A stretch of DNA of 64,000 nucleotides from Halopenitus salinus (GCF_042662125.1 NZ_JBHSXL010000009.1:558001-622000); one strand, 5' to 3'; positions 25,629 through 36,282 are shown, counted from the first letter of the stretch. Translations and numbers: made by a program. The notes: generated by a model not told the origin, from the letters alone.

Positions 25629-26183
25629 ATGTCCGACGCCGACGCCAATTCCGACGCCGATACCGACTCCGAGACCGATCTCCGCGAGGCACAGGAGCCG
25701 CTGAAGGAACAGTACGAGGAGGATCCCGAGGCCGCCAAGGTGACCCTCTCCGCGAGCGGCGCCGAGCAGGCCGAGGAGGGCCGCGCCTGCAACGTCGACA
25801 TCGGGCGGGCGATCTACGAGGCGGAACTCCACGAGGGGGCGGGCGGCCCCGGCTCCGGCGCCTGTTCCGGCGACCTCCTCCTCGGCGCGCTCGCCGCCTG
25901 CTCGCAGCTCACGGCCCAGGCCGTCGCCGAGAACTTCGGCATCGACGCGGACGTGAGCGTCGACGTCGAGGGCGATCTCGACCTGCGCGGAACGATGGGG
26001 GTCGACGAGGACGTCCCGGTCGGCTTCGAGGACATCCGCCTCTCGGTTACCGTCGACGCCGAGGAGGACGAGATCGACCCCGACACCGCGGCCGCCTTCG
26101 AGCGGGCGACGGAGAAGTACTGCGTCGTCTACCAGACGCTCGTCGATCCGCCGGCAATCGAGACGAACTGGAACGTCGATTGA
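25629..26183 (+). CDS. OsmC-family protein
   Basis: A 184-residue OsmC/Ohr-fold protein. The first active-site-type cysteine is in GACSGDLLLGALAACSQL and the second in EKYCVVYQTL. Two cysteines of this kind reduce organic peroxides in OsmC/Ohr; many archaeal members are unstudied, so peroxidase activity is inferred. The N-terminal 25 residues are acidic and disordered. It follows gatA by 79 bp on the same strand and converges on the P-type ATPase. Confidence 0.85.
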   Translation: MSDADANSDADTDSETDLREAQEPLKEQYEEDPEAAKVTLSASGAEQAEEGRACNVDIGRAIYEAELHEGAGGPGSGACSGDLLLGALAACSQLTAQAVAENFGIDADVSVDVEGDLDLRGTMGVDEDVPVGFEDIRLSVTVDAEEDEIDPDTAAAFERATEKYCVVYQTLVDPPAIETNWNVD

Positions 26184-26211
26184 GGAGGAGCCCGCCGGCC
26201 AGACAGGCGGT

Positions 26212-28959
26212 CTACTTCGCGTCGTCTATCAGCGCGCGCGAGGAGTTCGCGACGACGAGCAGGCTGCTCGCCCCCATCGCGACGGCCGCGAAAAGCGGGT
26301 TCAACAGCCCGGCGAGCGCGAGCGGGATCGCGATCGCGTTGTAACAGAACGCCCAGCCGATGTTGCGTTTCACGCGCGCGCCGGCCGCCGTCGCCAGGTC
26401 GAAGACCGTCTCCACGGACCGGAGGTCGTCGTCGACGATCGCCACGTCCGCCGCGTCGGCGGCCATGGCCGTGCCGCCGCCGAGCGCGATCCCGAGGTCG
26501 GCGCGCGCGAGCGCCGGGGCGTCGTTGGTTCCGTCTCCGACCATCACGGTCGTCCCCGACGCGGAGAGACGCCCGACCGTCTCCGCTTTCCCCTCCGGGG
26601 GGACGCCGGCGAAGACCCGCGAGACCGCCTCGTGGTCGGCGAAGACGCCGGTCGCACGCTCGTCGTCGCCGGTGAGGACCACGACGTCGATCCCGCGATC
26701 GCCGAGCGCGTCGAAGGTCGCCTCCCACTCCCCGCGCAACTCGTCGCCGACGACGATCGTCCCCCGCGCCTCGCCGTCGCGGCCGACCGCGACCGGGACG
26801 CGCCCCACCGCGCGGGCCTCCTCGATCGTCCCGGCGACGTCCTCGGGAACCGTCCAGCCGCGCTCCGCAAAGAGGTCCGGATGCCCGACCATCACCGGCA
26901 CGCCGTCGACGACGCCGGAGACGCCGGTCCGATGGCTCTCGAAGGAGTCGATGCGGGATCCGGACGTCGCCCCGTCGTTCGTGGTCCGTGTCGCTTCTTC
27001 GAGCGTTCCGCCGTCGGGGGCCGCCGTCCCTCGCTCGTCGCTGGCCTCCGCGATCGCGCGTCCGACCGGATGGGCGGAACGCTCCTCCAGGACCGCCGCG
27101 AGGTCCAACAGCTCCGGATCGACGTCCGCCTCGAGCACGCGCATCTCGCCGGTGGTGAGAGTGCCGGTCTTGTCGAAGACGACCGTCTCGGCCTCGCGAA
27201 CCCGCTCGAAGACGGTCTCGTCGAAGACGACGATCGACCGCTCGAGGGCGTCGCGGATCCCCGAGGCGACGGCCAGGGGGGTCGCGAGCCCGAGCGCGCA
27301 CGGACACGAGACGATGAGGACGGTCAGTCCGACGAGCATCGCGTCGGCCGGACTCGCCCCGGCCAGGAGGTATCCGACGGTCGAAACGGCCGCGAGGGCG
27401 AGCACGACCGGGACGAAGACGGTCGCGAGCCGGTCGGCGAGCGCCTGGATCCCGTGGTTCGAGCTCTGGAGGTCCCAGACCAGCTCCGCGATCCGATCGA
27501 GGCTGCTCGTCGCGTCCTCGCCGACCCGGACCACGAGCGCGCCGTCGGCGAGGACCGACCCGCCCACGACCGCGTCGCCGGGGCGTTTGTCGACCGGGAG
27601 GGACTCGCCGGTCACGACCGCCTCGTCGACGGCGCCCTCGCCGTCCACGACCTCGCCGTCGACCGGCACGCGTTCGCCCGTTCGCACGAGGATCCGATCG
27701 TCCTCCTCGAGAGCGTCGATCGCCACTGTCTCGGCGCGCTCGGAGTCGTTCGTTCCGACTGATTCACTCGTTGGATCCGCTCCGTCCGCTTCAGCCGACC
27801 CGTCCGATGCGTCCCCGTCGACTATCCGGCGCGCCTCGTCGACCTGCACGGTCGTGAGATCCGAGAGGAGTTCCGTCGCGCGCCGTTTGACGGACGTCTC
27901 GTAGTGGTTCCCGATCGTCACGATCACGAGGATCGCCACGGTCACGTCGAAGTAGACGTGCTCCGCGCCGACCGCGATGGCGAGCACCGAGTAGGCGTAC
28001 GCGCTCACGGCCGCGAGCGCGACGAGGAGGTCCATGTTCGGCGAGCGCGTCCTGAGGCTCACGTAGGCGCCCCGCAGGATCGGCCGTCCGGTCACGACGA
28101 GGACGACGGTCGTGAGGATGCCGACGAAGCCGTAGAAGTAGGTGCTCGACCCGTGGCTCAACGCGTCCGCGAGGAACTGCGCGGTCCGCTCGCCGTAGAA
28201 CAGCCCGCCGAAGTAGGTCGGATAGATGATGACGACGTACTGTAACATCACCATCATGCCGACGAGGACGCCGACCGCGAGCCGCACGGTCGCGAGCGCG
28301 TCGGCGCGACGCCGCCTGAACGCGTCGTCCCTGGCGTAGGCGTCGTATCCGAGTCCCGAGACCGCCTCCCGGAGATCGCGCTCGGAGACGGCCTCCGGGT
28401 CGTGGTCGATCCGGACGGTCTCCGTCACGTAGCTCGCGCTGGCGGCGCTCACGCCCGATTCGGCCTCCGCCGCGGACTCGATGAACGCCTCGCAGGTCGC
28501 ACAGTGCATCCCCTCGACCTCGAGGAAGGTCGACTCGTGGTCCTCGGGGACCGGGTCGGGGTCGTTTCCGGCTCCCGTTCCCGCACCCTCCGTGGACGCC
28601 GCCCGCTCGCGAACGTCGGCGGCGTCCACGTCGTCGACCGAATCGAGCGCCTCGTGGACGTCCCGACAGCCCGGACAGCAGAAGTGGTTGCCGGCTCCAT
28701 CGGTGACGTCCCTCGCCGGGAGGTCACAGAGCGTGCACGTCGGGGAACCGGCGTCGGTGTCTGGCTCGGTCATCGTCGGTCGGTAGGTCGATCGTCGGCC
28801 GCCGTCTCCGGGAACGTTCGGCCGCGACGTGGATGACTGTTGCGTCTCGCCGTCGATCGGCGGGGGTCGCTCTTCCTCGAACACTGGGGTCCGCTCTCCT
28901 CCGATCGACGAAGCACGCTCTCCCCCGAACGTTCCATCTCCGTTCCCACGATCAGACAT
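26212..28959 (-). CDS. CcoI-type copper-translocating P-type ATPase
   Basis: A 915-residue P1B ATPase. An N-terminal metal-binding module has CTLC (Cys75/78) and FCCPGC (94/95/98), as in CcoI/FixI/CtpA, followed by an HMA domain with MHCATC (Cys153/156). About eight membrane helices follow, with the CPC motif (VSCPCALGLATP, about 550), phosphorylation site DKTGTLTTG (about 595) and GDGTNDAP (about 806). CPC indicates Cu(I). CcoI-type pumps deliver copper to cytochrome oxidase or cupredoxins. The ATG at 28959 overlaps the stop of the SafE gene (ATGTCTGA), supporting it despite a 62-residue low-complexity extension; an alternative ATG is at 28773. Acidic insertions (about 380-410) are haloarchaeal. 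Confidence 0.93.
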   Translation of the reverse strand: MSDRGNGDGTFGGERASSIGGERTPVFEEERPPPIDGETQQSSTSRPNVPGDGGRRSTYRPTMTEPDTDAGSPTCTLCDLPARDVTDGAGNHFCCPGCRDVHEALDSVDDVDAADVRERAASTEGAGTGAGNDPDPVPEDHESTFLEVEGMHCATCEAFIESAAEAESGVSAASASYVTETVRIDHDPEAVSERDLREAVSGLGYDAYARDDAFRRRRADALATVRLAVGVLVGMMVMLQYVVIIYPTYFGGLFYGERTAQFLADALSHGSSTYFYGFVGILTTVVLVVTGRPILRGAYVSLRTRSPNMDLLVALAAVSAYAYSVLAIAVGAEHVYFDVTVAILVIVTIGNHYETSVKRRATELLSDLTTVQVDEARRIVDGDASDGSAEADGADPTSESVGTNDSERAETVAIDALEEDDRILVRTGERVPVDGEVVDGEGAVDEAVVTGESLPVDKRPGDAVVGGSVLADGALVVRVGEDATSSLDRIAELVWDLQSSNHGIQALADRLATVFVPVVLALAAVSTVGYLLAGASPADAMLVGLTVLIVSCPCALGLATPLAVASGIRDALERSIVVFDETVFERVREAETVVFDKTGTLTTGEMRVLEADVDPELLDLAAVLEERSAHPVGRAIAEASDERGTAAPDGGTLEEATRTTNDGATSGSRIDSFESHRTGVSGVVDGVPVMVGHPDLFAERGWTVPEDVAGTIEEARAVGRVPVAVGRDGEARGTIVVGDELRGEWEATFDALGDRGIDVVVLTGDDERATGVFADHEAVSRVFAGVPPEGKAETVGRLSASGTTVMVGDGTNDAPALARADLGIALGGGTAMAADAADVAIVDDDLRSVETVFDLATAAGARVKRNIGWAFCYNAIAIPLALAGLLNPLFAAVAMGASSLLVVANSSRALIDDAK

Positions 28960-29803
28960 GGCCTCCGGACCCGCTCAAGGGGTCGTAGAACGGGAACATC
29001 GGGTGGGGGACCGAGATCCCGAGGCTCATCAGCCCGTGGGCGAACAGGACGTATCCCAACACGACGAAGACGGCGCCGAGAAGCCGGTGGAGCCGGCGCC
29101 GGTGGACGGCGTCGACCGCCTCGATCACGGTGCCGTAGGCGAAGACGGCCGGGATCGTCCCGATTCCGAGCGCGGCCAACGCGATGGCACCCGCTTTCGG
29201 CGACCCCGTCGCGAACGCGTAGAGGTAGGCCGGATAGAGGATCGGACACGGCAACAGGCCGTGGAGTCCGCCGAGGACGACGATCCCCGGGCCGTTCGCG
29301 AGTCGGTCCACGTACGACAGGAGCCGGCCGGTCACGCGATCGAGGCCCGGCACGTGGATCCCGGCCGACGCCCTGGCGAACAGATAGCGCAGGCCGATGG
29401 CGACCACGAACAGCCCGACCGCGATCCCGACGACGCCGCGAACGAGGCCGGCGGCCGACGCCAGCGAGTCGGCGGTGACGAGGAGCGCGCCCCCGAGCGC
29501 ACCCACGAGCGCGCCGATGAGGGTGTAGCTCGCCGCGCGTCCGACGTTGAAGAGGGCGTGCTGGCGGACCTCGTAGGGCGTGAGGTGTGACTCGCGTCCC
29601 CGGTCGGTCGGGTCGTCGGCCATTCGATCGGAATAGACCGTGACGAGCGGGCCGCACATCCCGATGCAGTGGGCGCCGCCGAGCAGCCCGACGAGCAGGA
29701 ACAACGCGACGTCGACGCCGAGGAGATCGGCAGACGAGATCTGTGCGACGGCGGTCGATGGCGTGAGAGTGGACGGCGGCGTGACCATGGCCGGAGTGAC
29801 CAT
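28952..29803 (-). CDS. SafE/UreH-like membrane protein of the copper cluster
   Basis: A 283-residue protein with about six helices. The motif LLGGAHCIGMCGPLV at the first helix and GGLHGLLPCPILYPAYLYA in the second half are the paired Cys/His-containing repeats of the sulfite exporter TauE/SafE-like (DsbD-like) family. The cytochrome-oxidase-associated type sits next to CcoI ATPases in bacteria. The close link to a CcoI-type ATPase downstream (8-base overlap) and a cupredoxin upstream (3-base gap) makes copper or thiol handling for a cuproprotein more likely than sulfite export. Three ATGs are clustered at the start (29803, 29788 and beyond). Confidence 0.88.
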   Translation of the reverse strand: MVTPAMVTPPSTLTPSTAVAQISSADLLGVDVALFLLVGLLGGAHCIGMCGPLVTVYSDRMADDPTDRGRESHLTPYEVRQHALFNVGRAASYTLIGALVGALGGALLVTADSLASAAGLVRGVVGIAVGLFVVAIGLRYLFARASAGIHVPGLDRVTGRLLSYVDRLANGPGIVVLGGLHGLLPCPILYPAYLYAFATGSPKAGAIALAALGIGTIPAVFAYGTVIEAVDAVHRRRLHRLLGAVFVVLGYVLFAHGLMSLGISVPHPMFPFYDPLSGSGGHV

Positions 29804-29806
29804 CGG

Positions 29807-30250
29807 TCACTCCTCGACGACGACCGCTCCGATCATCCCGGCCTGTTCGTGGGGGATACAGACGTAGTCGTACCGTCCCGCTATCTCGAAGGTGTGTGAG
29901 AACTCCTCGGCGTTCTCGAGTGCGCCGCCCCGGTCGCTCCACCACTCCTCGCGTGCGGTCTCCTCGTTCCCGTACCCGCCGGTCGCGAAGAACTCGGCCT
30001 CCTCGGGGATCGCGTCCTCGTAGGCCGTGACGGTGTGGGTCCGCGCGCTCGTGTTGCGCCAGGTGACGGACTCCCCGACGGAGATCGTGATCTCCTGGGG
30101 ACGGAAGGTCGTGGCGGTCATGCCGACGTCGTAGGCGTCCTCGCCGTCTCCGCGTCCTCCGCCGAGGCTCCCGAGACAGCCCGCGATCGAGACCGTCGAC
30201 GCCGCGGCCGCCGCACCCCCGACGCGAGCGAGGAACCGTCTGCGCTGCAT
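29807..30250 (-). CDS. Halocyanin-like blue copper lipoprotein
   Basis: A 147-residue cupredoxin. RRRFLARVGG plus a lipobox ending at Cys25 (SIAGC) mark a Tat-exported, lipid-anchored protein. Type-1 copper ligands are His72 (RTHTV), Cys131 (YVC), His134 (IPHE) and Met139. It would carry electrons on the outer face of the membrane, probably to a terminal oxidase. A TATA (GTACATATACC on the minus strand, about 30271-30282) lies 26 bases upstream of the ATG, so the mRNA is leaderless. First gene of the halocyanin-SafE-CcoI operon. Confidence 0.93.
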   Translation of the reverse strand: MQRRRFLARVGGAAAAASTVSIAGCLGSLGGGRGDGEDAYDVGMTATTFRPQEITISVGESVTWRNTSARTHTVTAYEDAIPEEAEFFATGGYGNEETAREEWWSDRGGALENAEEFSHTFEIAGRYDYVCIPHEQAGMIGAVVVEE

Positions 30251-30322
30251 GATCGGGGATCGGGGACGACCGGGTATATGTACCGTGGTCCGATCCCGGC
30301 TCGTGGGAACACGACCTGGGGT

Positions 30323-30374
30323 TGGGTCGATCGGAGGGATTGGGTCGATCGAAGGTGATGGGCCGATCGGAGGG
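30323..30374 (+). repeat. 18-bp tandem repeat, three units, in a divergent gap
   Basis: TGGGTCGATCGGAGGGAT, TGGGTCGATCGAAGGTGA and a 16-base third unit stand in line. They lie in the 216-bp gap between the halocyanin and pssA-like genes, outside both promoters. Otherwise the gap holds only the two TATA regions. Confidence 0.8.
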
Positions 30375-30466
30375 GGCCGGCTCCCGCCACGGCGTGTGGT
30401 CGGCGTCGCGCTCCGGGAGGCCGACGGATAATAAAACGTAAAGCCCCGCTGGCCGACCCGACGGAT

Positions 30467-31231
30467 ATGAAGCCGCGGTTCGCCGGGCGGTTCGGACTCG
30501 CCGACGCCGTCACGGTCACGAACGCGGCGGTGGGGTTCATCGCCGTGATCGCCGCGACGATCGACGTCGAACTCGCCGCTCGGCTGGTGCTGTTCGGAGC
30601 CATCGCCGACGCGCTCGACGGGATCGTCGCTCGCGCACGCGGCTCCTCGGCCGCCGGGGAGCACCTCGACTCGCTGGCCGACGTCGCCTCCTTCGGCGTC
30701 GCGCCGGCGACCCTCGTCGCGGTCACGGTCGTCGAGTCGGGGGCCACGTTTCCGGACCCGTTTTTCGTCCTCGGGATCGCGATTCCCGCGGTCTACGTCG
30801 CGATGGCGGTCACCCGCCTCGGGCTGTACGCCGCCTACGACCTCGAGAGCGAGGAGACGGAGGGCGTCCAGTCCACGCTGGCCGCGACGCTCGTCGCCGC
30901 CGCGGTGCTCGCGGGATACACCGACCCGGCCGTGCTCGTCGCGGGTACCGCGGTGCTCGCGGCGCTCATGGTCTCGCGGGTGACCTACCCCGACTTGCAC
31001 GCCCAGGACGCCGCCGTGATGGGGGTCGTTCAGGCCGTGGCCGTGCTCCACACGGGCTACTGGGGACGCGTGTTCGCGTTCGCGCTGCTGTTTCTGGCCG
31101 GGGGATACCTGGTCTTCGCCCCGTGGTTCTACTGGCGCGACCGACTCGACGTCGGCGCCCTCTGGGGCGGGGACGGCGCCGGTAACGCCGGAGGAGGACC
31201 GAACGATCCCGGCCGACGTGACGACGATTGA
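30467..31231 (+). CDS. pssA: CDP-alcohol phosphatidyltransferase (archaetidylserine synthase, PssA-like)
   Basis: A 254-residue membrane enzyme of polar lipid synthesis. The CDP-alcohol motif DG(x2)AR(x8)G(x3)D(x3)D is complete in LDGIVARARGSSAAGEHLDSLADV. About six to seven hydrophobic helices surround it, and the C-terminus is Gly/Asp-rich. The sequence type is that of class-II PssA, which in archaea joins serine to CDP-archaeol; glycerophosphate or inositol as acceptor cannot be excluded. TATA ATAATAAAAC (30428-30437) is placed for a very short leader. Confidence 0.88.
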   Translation: MKPRFAGRFGLADAVTVTNAAVGFIAVIAATIDVELAARLVLFGAIADALDGIVARARGSSAAGEHLDSLADVASFGVAPATLVAVTVVESGATFPDPFFVLGIAIPAVYVAMAVTRLGLYAAYDLESEETEGVQSTLAATLVAAAVLAGYTDPAVLVAGTAVLAALMVSRVTYPDLHAQDAAVMGVVQAVAVLHTGYWGRVFAFALLFLAGGYLVFAPWFYWRDRLDVGALWGGDGAGNAGGGPNDPGRRDDD

Positions 31232-31366
31232 GCGGATCCCTCGACGCGACCGTCGAAGTACCGACTCCGACCCGCACGGTCCAAACGCCGACTCCGAACG
31301 CCTGGTCAACACGCCGGTTCCGACCGGTTGCACGACGTTTATGTCCCCGCCGGTCACTCTCCCGGT

Positions 31367-32794
31367 ATGAGCGAGGATTCCGCCTCGGAGAGCACGCCGG
31401 AGGGCGTTCGAATTCGCGACCGCGAGGAGCACGCGCGTTCGCCGGCGCACGCGCTCGCGTTGAACTGCCTGGCGGCCGGCATCGACGCCGCACATCCCCG
31501 GCGAGTGGTTCACGACTCGATCGGACTCGACGGCGAGACGCTTTTGATCGACGGGAGCGAGTACGACCTGGCGGACTACGACGATATCGTCGTCCTCGGC
31601 GGCGGGAAGGCCACCGCGACCGTGACGGTCGAACTCGAGTCGATCCTCGGGGACCGGATCACGGACGGCGTCATCGTGACGAACGACCCACGAGACAGCG
31701 AACGCGTCCGGGTCGAGACCGCGAGCCATCCGGTCCCCGACGAGGCCGGGGTCGCGGGCGCCCGCGCCGTGCTCGAGCGCGCTCGGACCTGCGGCGACCG
31801 GACGCTCGTGCTCGGGGTCATCACCGGGGGTGCGAGCGCGCTCCTGCCGGCCCCCGCGGAGGGTATCGACCTCTCGCAGCTGCAGGAGACGACCACCGCG
31901 CTGCTCGAGGCTGGCGCGACGATCGACGAGATCAACGCCGTCAGAAAGCACCTCTCCGCGATCAAGGGCGGACGGCTGGCGGCCGCCCTCGGTGCCGAGG
32001 TCGGTGGGTCGCCCGACGTCGCGTGTCTGTTGTGTTCGGACGTCGTCGGCGACGATCCGGGAACGATCGGGAGCGGCCCGCTCGTCCCCGACGAGACGAC
32101 CTTCGAGGACGCCATCGAGGTTCTCGACCGGTACGGGCTGGACCTTCCGGACGCGATCCACGATCGACTGGAGCGCGGCGCATCCGGCGAGGTTCCGGAG
32201 ACGCCGAAACCGGGCGATCCCGTCTTCGACCGCGTGTCGATCCATCTGATCGCCTCATCGCTCACCGCGTGTCTTGCGGCACGGGACGAGGGTAGGGACT
32301 CGGAAGCGATCGAGGGAGCGGATCGGGAGTCGATCGTCCTCTCCTCGCGAGTTCGCGGCGAGGCCGCGGAGGCCGCGATCTCCGCGTCCGCCGTCGCCGA
32401 GGAGATCGCGGCCTCCGGGAACCCTGTCGAGGCGCCCGCGGTCGTCGTCTCCGGCGGAGAGACCACCGTCTCGGTCTCGGAATCGGGCGAGGGCGGCCCC
32501 AACCAGGAGTTCGCGCTGTCGGCCGCGCTCGAACTCGACGTGGACGGGGTCGTCGTCGCCGCGGTCGACACCGACGGGATCGACGGCCCGACCGAGTACG
32601 CGGGCGCGATCGTCGACGCGGGGACCGTCTCCGACGCGGGACCGATATCGCCGACCGAGGCCGAGGGGGCGCTTTCGAGCAACGACGTGACGCCGGTCCT
32701 CGAGCGGGCCTCGGCGACGATCGAGACCGGCAAGACGGGAACCAACGTGAACGACCTCCGCGTGATCGTGATCCCGGAGGACGCCGACGAGTAG
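31367..32794 (+). CDS. Glycerate 2-kinase (DUF4147/MOFRL)
   Basis: A 475-residue kinase of the MOFRL-associated family. VVLGGGKATATVTVELE and VLGVITGGASALLPAPAEGI belong to the N-terminal DUF4147 domain. SGGETTVSVSESGEGGPNQEFALSAAL and DTDGIDGPTEYAGAIVDAGT are in the C-terminal MOFRL domain. These enzymes phosphorylate D-glycerate to 2-phosphoglycerate, for example in sugar catabolism. The ATG at 31367 lies 26 bases after a TTTATG box, giving a leaderless transcript. An insertion of about 25 charged residues after DEGRDSEAIEG looks lineage-specific. Confidence 0.9.
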   Translation: MSEDSASESTPEGVRIRDREEHARSPAHALALNCLAAGIDAAHPRRVVHDSIGLDGETLLIDGSEYDLADYDDIVVLGGGKATATVTVELESILGDRITDGVIVTNDPRDSERVRVETASHPVPDEAGVAGARAVLERARTCGDRTLVLGVITGGASALLPAPAEGIDLSQLQETTTALLEAGATIDEINAVRKHLSAIKGGRLAAALGAEVGGSPDVACLLCSDVVGDDPGTIGSGPLVPDETTFEDAIEVLDRYGLDLPDAIHDRLERGASGEVPETPKPGDPVFDRVSIHLIASSLTACLAARDEGRDSEAIEGADRESIVLSSRVRGEAAEAAISASAVAEEIAASGNPVEAPAVVVSGGETTVSVSESGEGGPNQEFALSAALELDVDGVVVAAVDTDGIDGPTEYAGAIVDAGTVSDAGPISPTEAEGALSSNDVTPVLERASATIETGKTGTNVNDLRVIVIPEDADE

Positions 32795-32896
32795 TCCACC
32801 TCCGCCGTTCCGCTTCGCCCTTTGAGGGGTCCGTCTCCACCGTTTCGTCCCGCGAGCCGCGGATAGGTTTTGAACGTGGCCGTCCTACGATCGCTC

Positions 32897-34417
<1,521 letters not shown>

Positions 34418-34463
34418 TCCACCCGGTCCGGATCCCGGGATCGTTCCCCTCGGATATGCGTGT

Positions 34464-34520
34464 CGGGTATTACCCGGCATGAAACTCTTTCCGCAAGTTA
34501 TACCGTATCGCGTGTGATAC
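34464..34520. promoter_or_regulatory. Palindromes around the MAT-gene promoter
   Basis: CGGGTATTACCCG (34464-34476) is a perfect 6-bp-arm palindrome. GTATC and GATAC form a second inverted repeat with a six-base spacer at 34505-34520. A TATA (AAGTTATACC, 34495-34504) lies between them and is positioned for transcription to start at the ATG. The second palindrome therefore falls between TATA and transcription start, a good place for a repressor. No riboswitch fits, because little or no leader RNA is made. Confidence 0.4.
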
Positions 34521-34529
34521 CGGAGGGTA

Positions 34530-35732
34530 ATGAGCAGGAACATCCAGGTCAGCCGTCTCGACCGCCGGGCGGTCGAGGACCAGGAGGTCGAGATCGTCGA
34601 GCGGAAGGGGGTCGGCCATCCCGACTCGATCAGCGACGGGATCGCGGAATCGGTCTCCCGGGCGCTCTCGAAGCTGTACCTCGACCGCGTCGGAAAGGTG
34701 CTCCACTACAACACCGACGAGACGCAGCTGGTCGCGGGCACGGCGGCCCCGGAGTTCGGCGGCGGCGAGGTGATAGAGCCCATCTACATCCTCATCGTCG
34801 GCCGCGCCACGAAGGAGTACGAGGGAGCACACCTGCCGGTCGATTCGACGGCGCTCGCGGCCGCACGCGAGTACCTCGCCGAAACCGTCCCCGAACTGGA
34901 GTACGGGACCGACGTGATCGTCGACGTCAAGCTCGGGGAGGGGTCCGGCGACCTCCAGGACGTCTTCGGCGAGGACGAAAAGCGGGTTCCGATGGCCAAC
35001 GACACCTCCTTCGGCGTCGGCCACGCGCCCCGCACCGAGACCGAGCAGATCGTCTACGACGCCGAACGAGAGCTCAACACGACCTACTACGCCGAGCACC
35101 CGGAGCTCGGCCCCGACGTGAAGGTGATGGGCAAACGCGAGGGCGACCGGATCGACATCACCGTCGCGGCCGCGATGGTCGACCGCCACCTCGATGGCCT
35201 GGAGGCCTACGACGACGCCGTCGAGTCGGTCCGCGAGTTCGTGACCGACCTCGCTCGCGATCGGACGAACCGGGAGGTCGTCGTGGACGTCAACACCGCC
35301 GACGACTACGAGGAGGATTCCGTCTATCTGACCGTGACCGGAACCTCCGCGGAGATGGGCGACGACGGCTCGGTCGGGCGCGGCAACCGCGCGAACGGGC
35401 TCATCACGCCAAACCGGCCGATGTCGATGGAGGCGACCTCCGGCAAGAACCCGGTCAACCACATCGGGAAGATCTACAACCTGCTGTCGACGGAGATCGC
35501 GGAGTCGGTCACGGCGCGGGTCGACGGCATTCGCGACCTGCAGGTTCGGCTCCTCTCACAGATCGGCCGCCCGATCGACGAGCCGCACGTGGCGGACGTC
35601 CAGCTCGTCACCGCCGACGGCGTCGACATCGCGGACATCGAGGACGACGTGATCGCGATCGTGGACGAGGAGCTGGCCGACGTGACCGGCGTGACGAAGC
35701 GGGTCATCGAGGGCGACGTCTCGACGTTCTGA
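34530..35732 (+). CDS. mat: S-adenosylmethionine synthetase, archaeal type
   Basis: A 400-residue archaeal MAT, which makes SAM from methionine and ATP. It is unrelated in primary sequence to bacterial MetK. Diagnostic stretches are VERKGVGHPDSISDGIAE, LHYNTDETQLVAGTA, GFGHAP-like SFGVGHAPRTE and RPMSMEATSGKNPVNHIGKIYN. Length is normal for the family. The gene has its own promoter with palindromes (34464-34520). Confidence 0.97.
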   Translation: MSRNIQVSRLDRRAVEDQEVEIVERKGVGHPDSISDGIAESVSRALSKLYLDRVGKVLHYNTDETQLVAGTAAPEFGGGEVIEPIYILIVGRATKEYEGAHLPVDSTALAAAREYLAETVPELEYGTDVIVDVKLGEGSGDLQDVFGEDEKRVPMANDTSFGVGHAPRTETEQIVYDAERELNTTYYAEHPELGPDVKVMGKREGDRIDITVAAAMVDRHLDGLEAYDDAVESVREFVTDLARDRTNREVVVDVNTADDYEEDSVYLTVTGTSAEMGDDGSVGRGNRANGLITPNRPMSMEATSGKNPVNHIGKIYNLLSTEIAESVTARVDGIRDLQVRLLSQIGRPIDEPHVADVQLVTADGVDIADIEDDVIAIVDEELADVTGVTKRVIEGDVSTF

Positions 35733-35829
35733 TCGACCGCCGGCAGCCGACTCGGACAGCCGACTCGGACGTCCGCTCGAACCGCCGAGGACCACAACCG
35801 ATTTGCCCGCAGGCCGACTTCTCTCCGGC

Positions 35830-36282
35830 ATGACGACGGTGTGTCTCGTGGGAAAGCCGGACGTGACCCTCGCCTACGAGCTGCTCTCCCGTGAGACCGC
35901 CCGCGACGCGCTTTCGACCTACGAGATCGACGAGCCCTTCGAGAACGCCATCGCGGTCGAGACCGTCAGCCTCGGCGCGGCCGTCTCGCTTTGTAACGAC
36001 CTGAAGTGGTACCGCGACCGGTTCGTCGCTGAGTCGCTCGTCCGTGACCCGTCCGTCGACCCCGACGAGTGGCTCTCCGCGGCGCTCGCCCGCCGGGTTC
36101 GCGACGGCGAGGTGCCGCCCGAACAGACCGACCGACGCCTCGCGGTCTTCGGGGTTCGGGACGGACGGCTCGTCGATCCCCGGTACGTCCTCCGCGAGCA
36201 GGGGACCGTCCCGAAGCGCGAGGGCGACGACGTCGAGGAGACGGTGGTCGTCCGCGTCACCGCCGAGGAGTTCGAGGGATGA
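35830..36282 (+). CDS. Haloarchaeal DUF5804-like protein
   Basis: A 150-residue protein of unknown function that matches the family I remember as DUF5804: MTTVCLVGKPDVTLAYELLSRETARDALSTYEI, then VETVSLGAAVSLCNDLKWYRDRFV and a C-terminal acidic beta segment. The start resembles a phosphate-binding loop (CLVGKPDVTL) but lacks GKS/T, so it is not a P-loop ATPase. The ATG at 35830 is chosen over an upstream in-frame ATG because homologues begin at this strand. It lies 97 bp downstream of the MAT gene. Confidence 0.78.
   Translation: MTTVCLVGKPDVTLAYELLSRETARDALSTYEIDEPFENAIAVETVSLGAAVSLCNDLKWYRDRFVAESLVRDPSVDPDEWLSAALARRVRDGEVPPEQTDRRLAVFGVRDGRLVDPRYVLREQGTVPKREGDDVEETVVVRVTAEEFEG

Noticed and set aside
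23804..25801. A 665-codon open frame on the minus strand across gatC, gatA and the OsmC gene
   Set aside because: It is antisense to three confidently identified genes; high GC makes stop codons rare in that frame and its product has the Arg/Val/Asp composition of a shadow translation.
28952..29803. Naming the SafE-like gene a sulfite exporter
   Set aside because: The family name is historical; the operon with a CcoI ATPase and a cupredoxin points to copper or thiol handling.
35830..36282. CLVGKPDVTL taken as a P-loop
   Set aside because: The motif lacks the GK(S/T) end and no Walker B is present.
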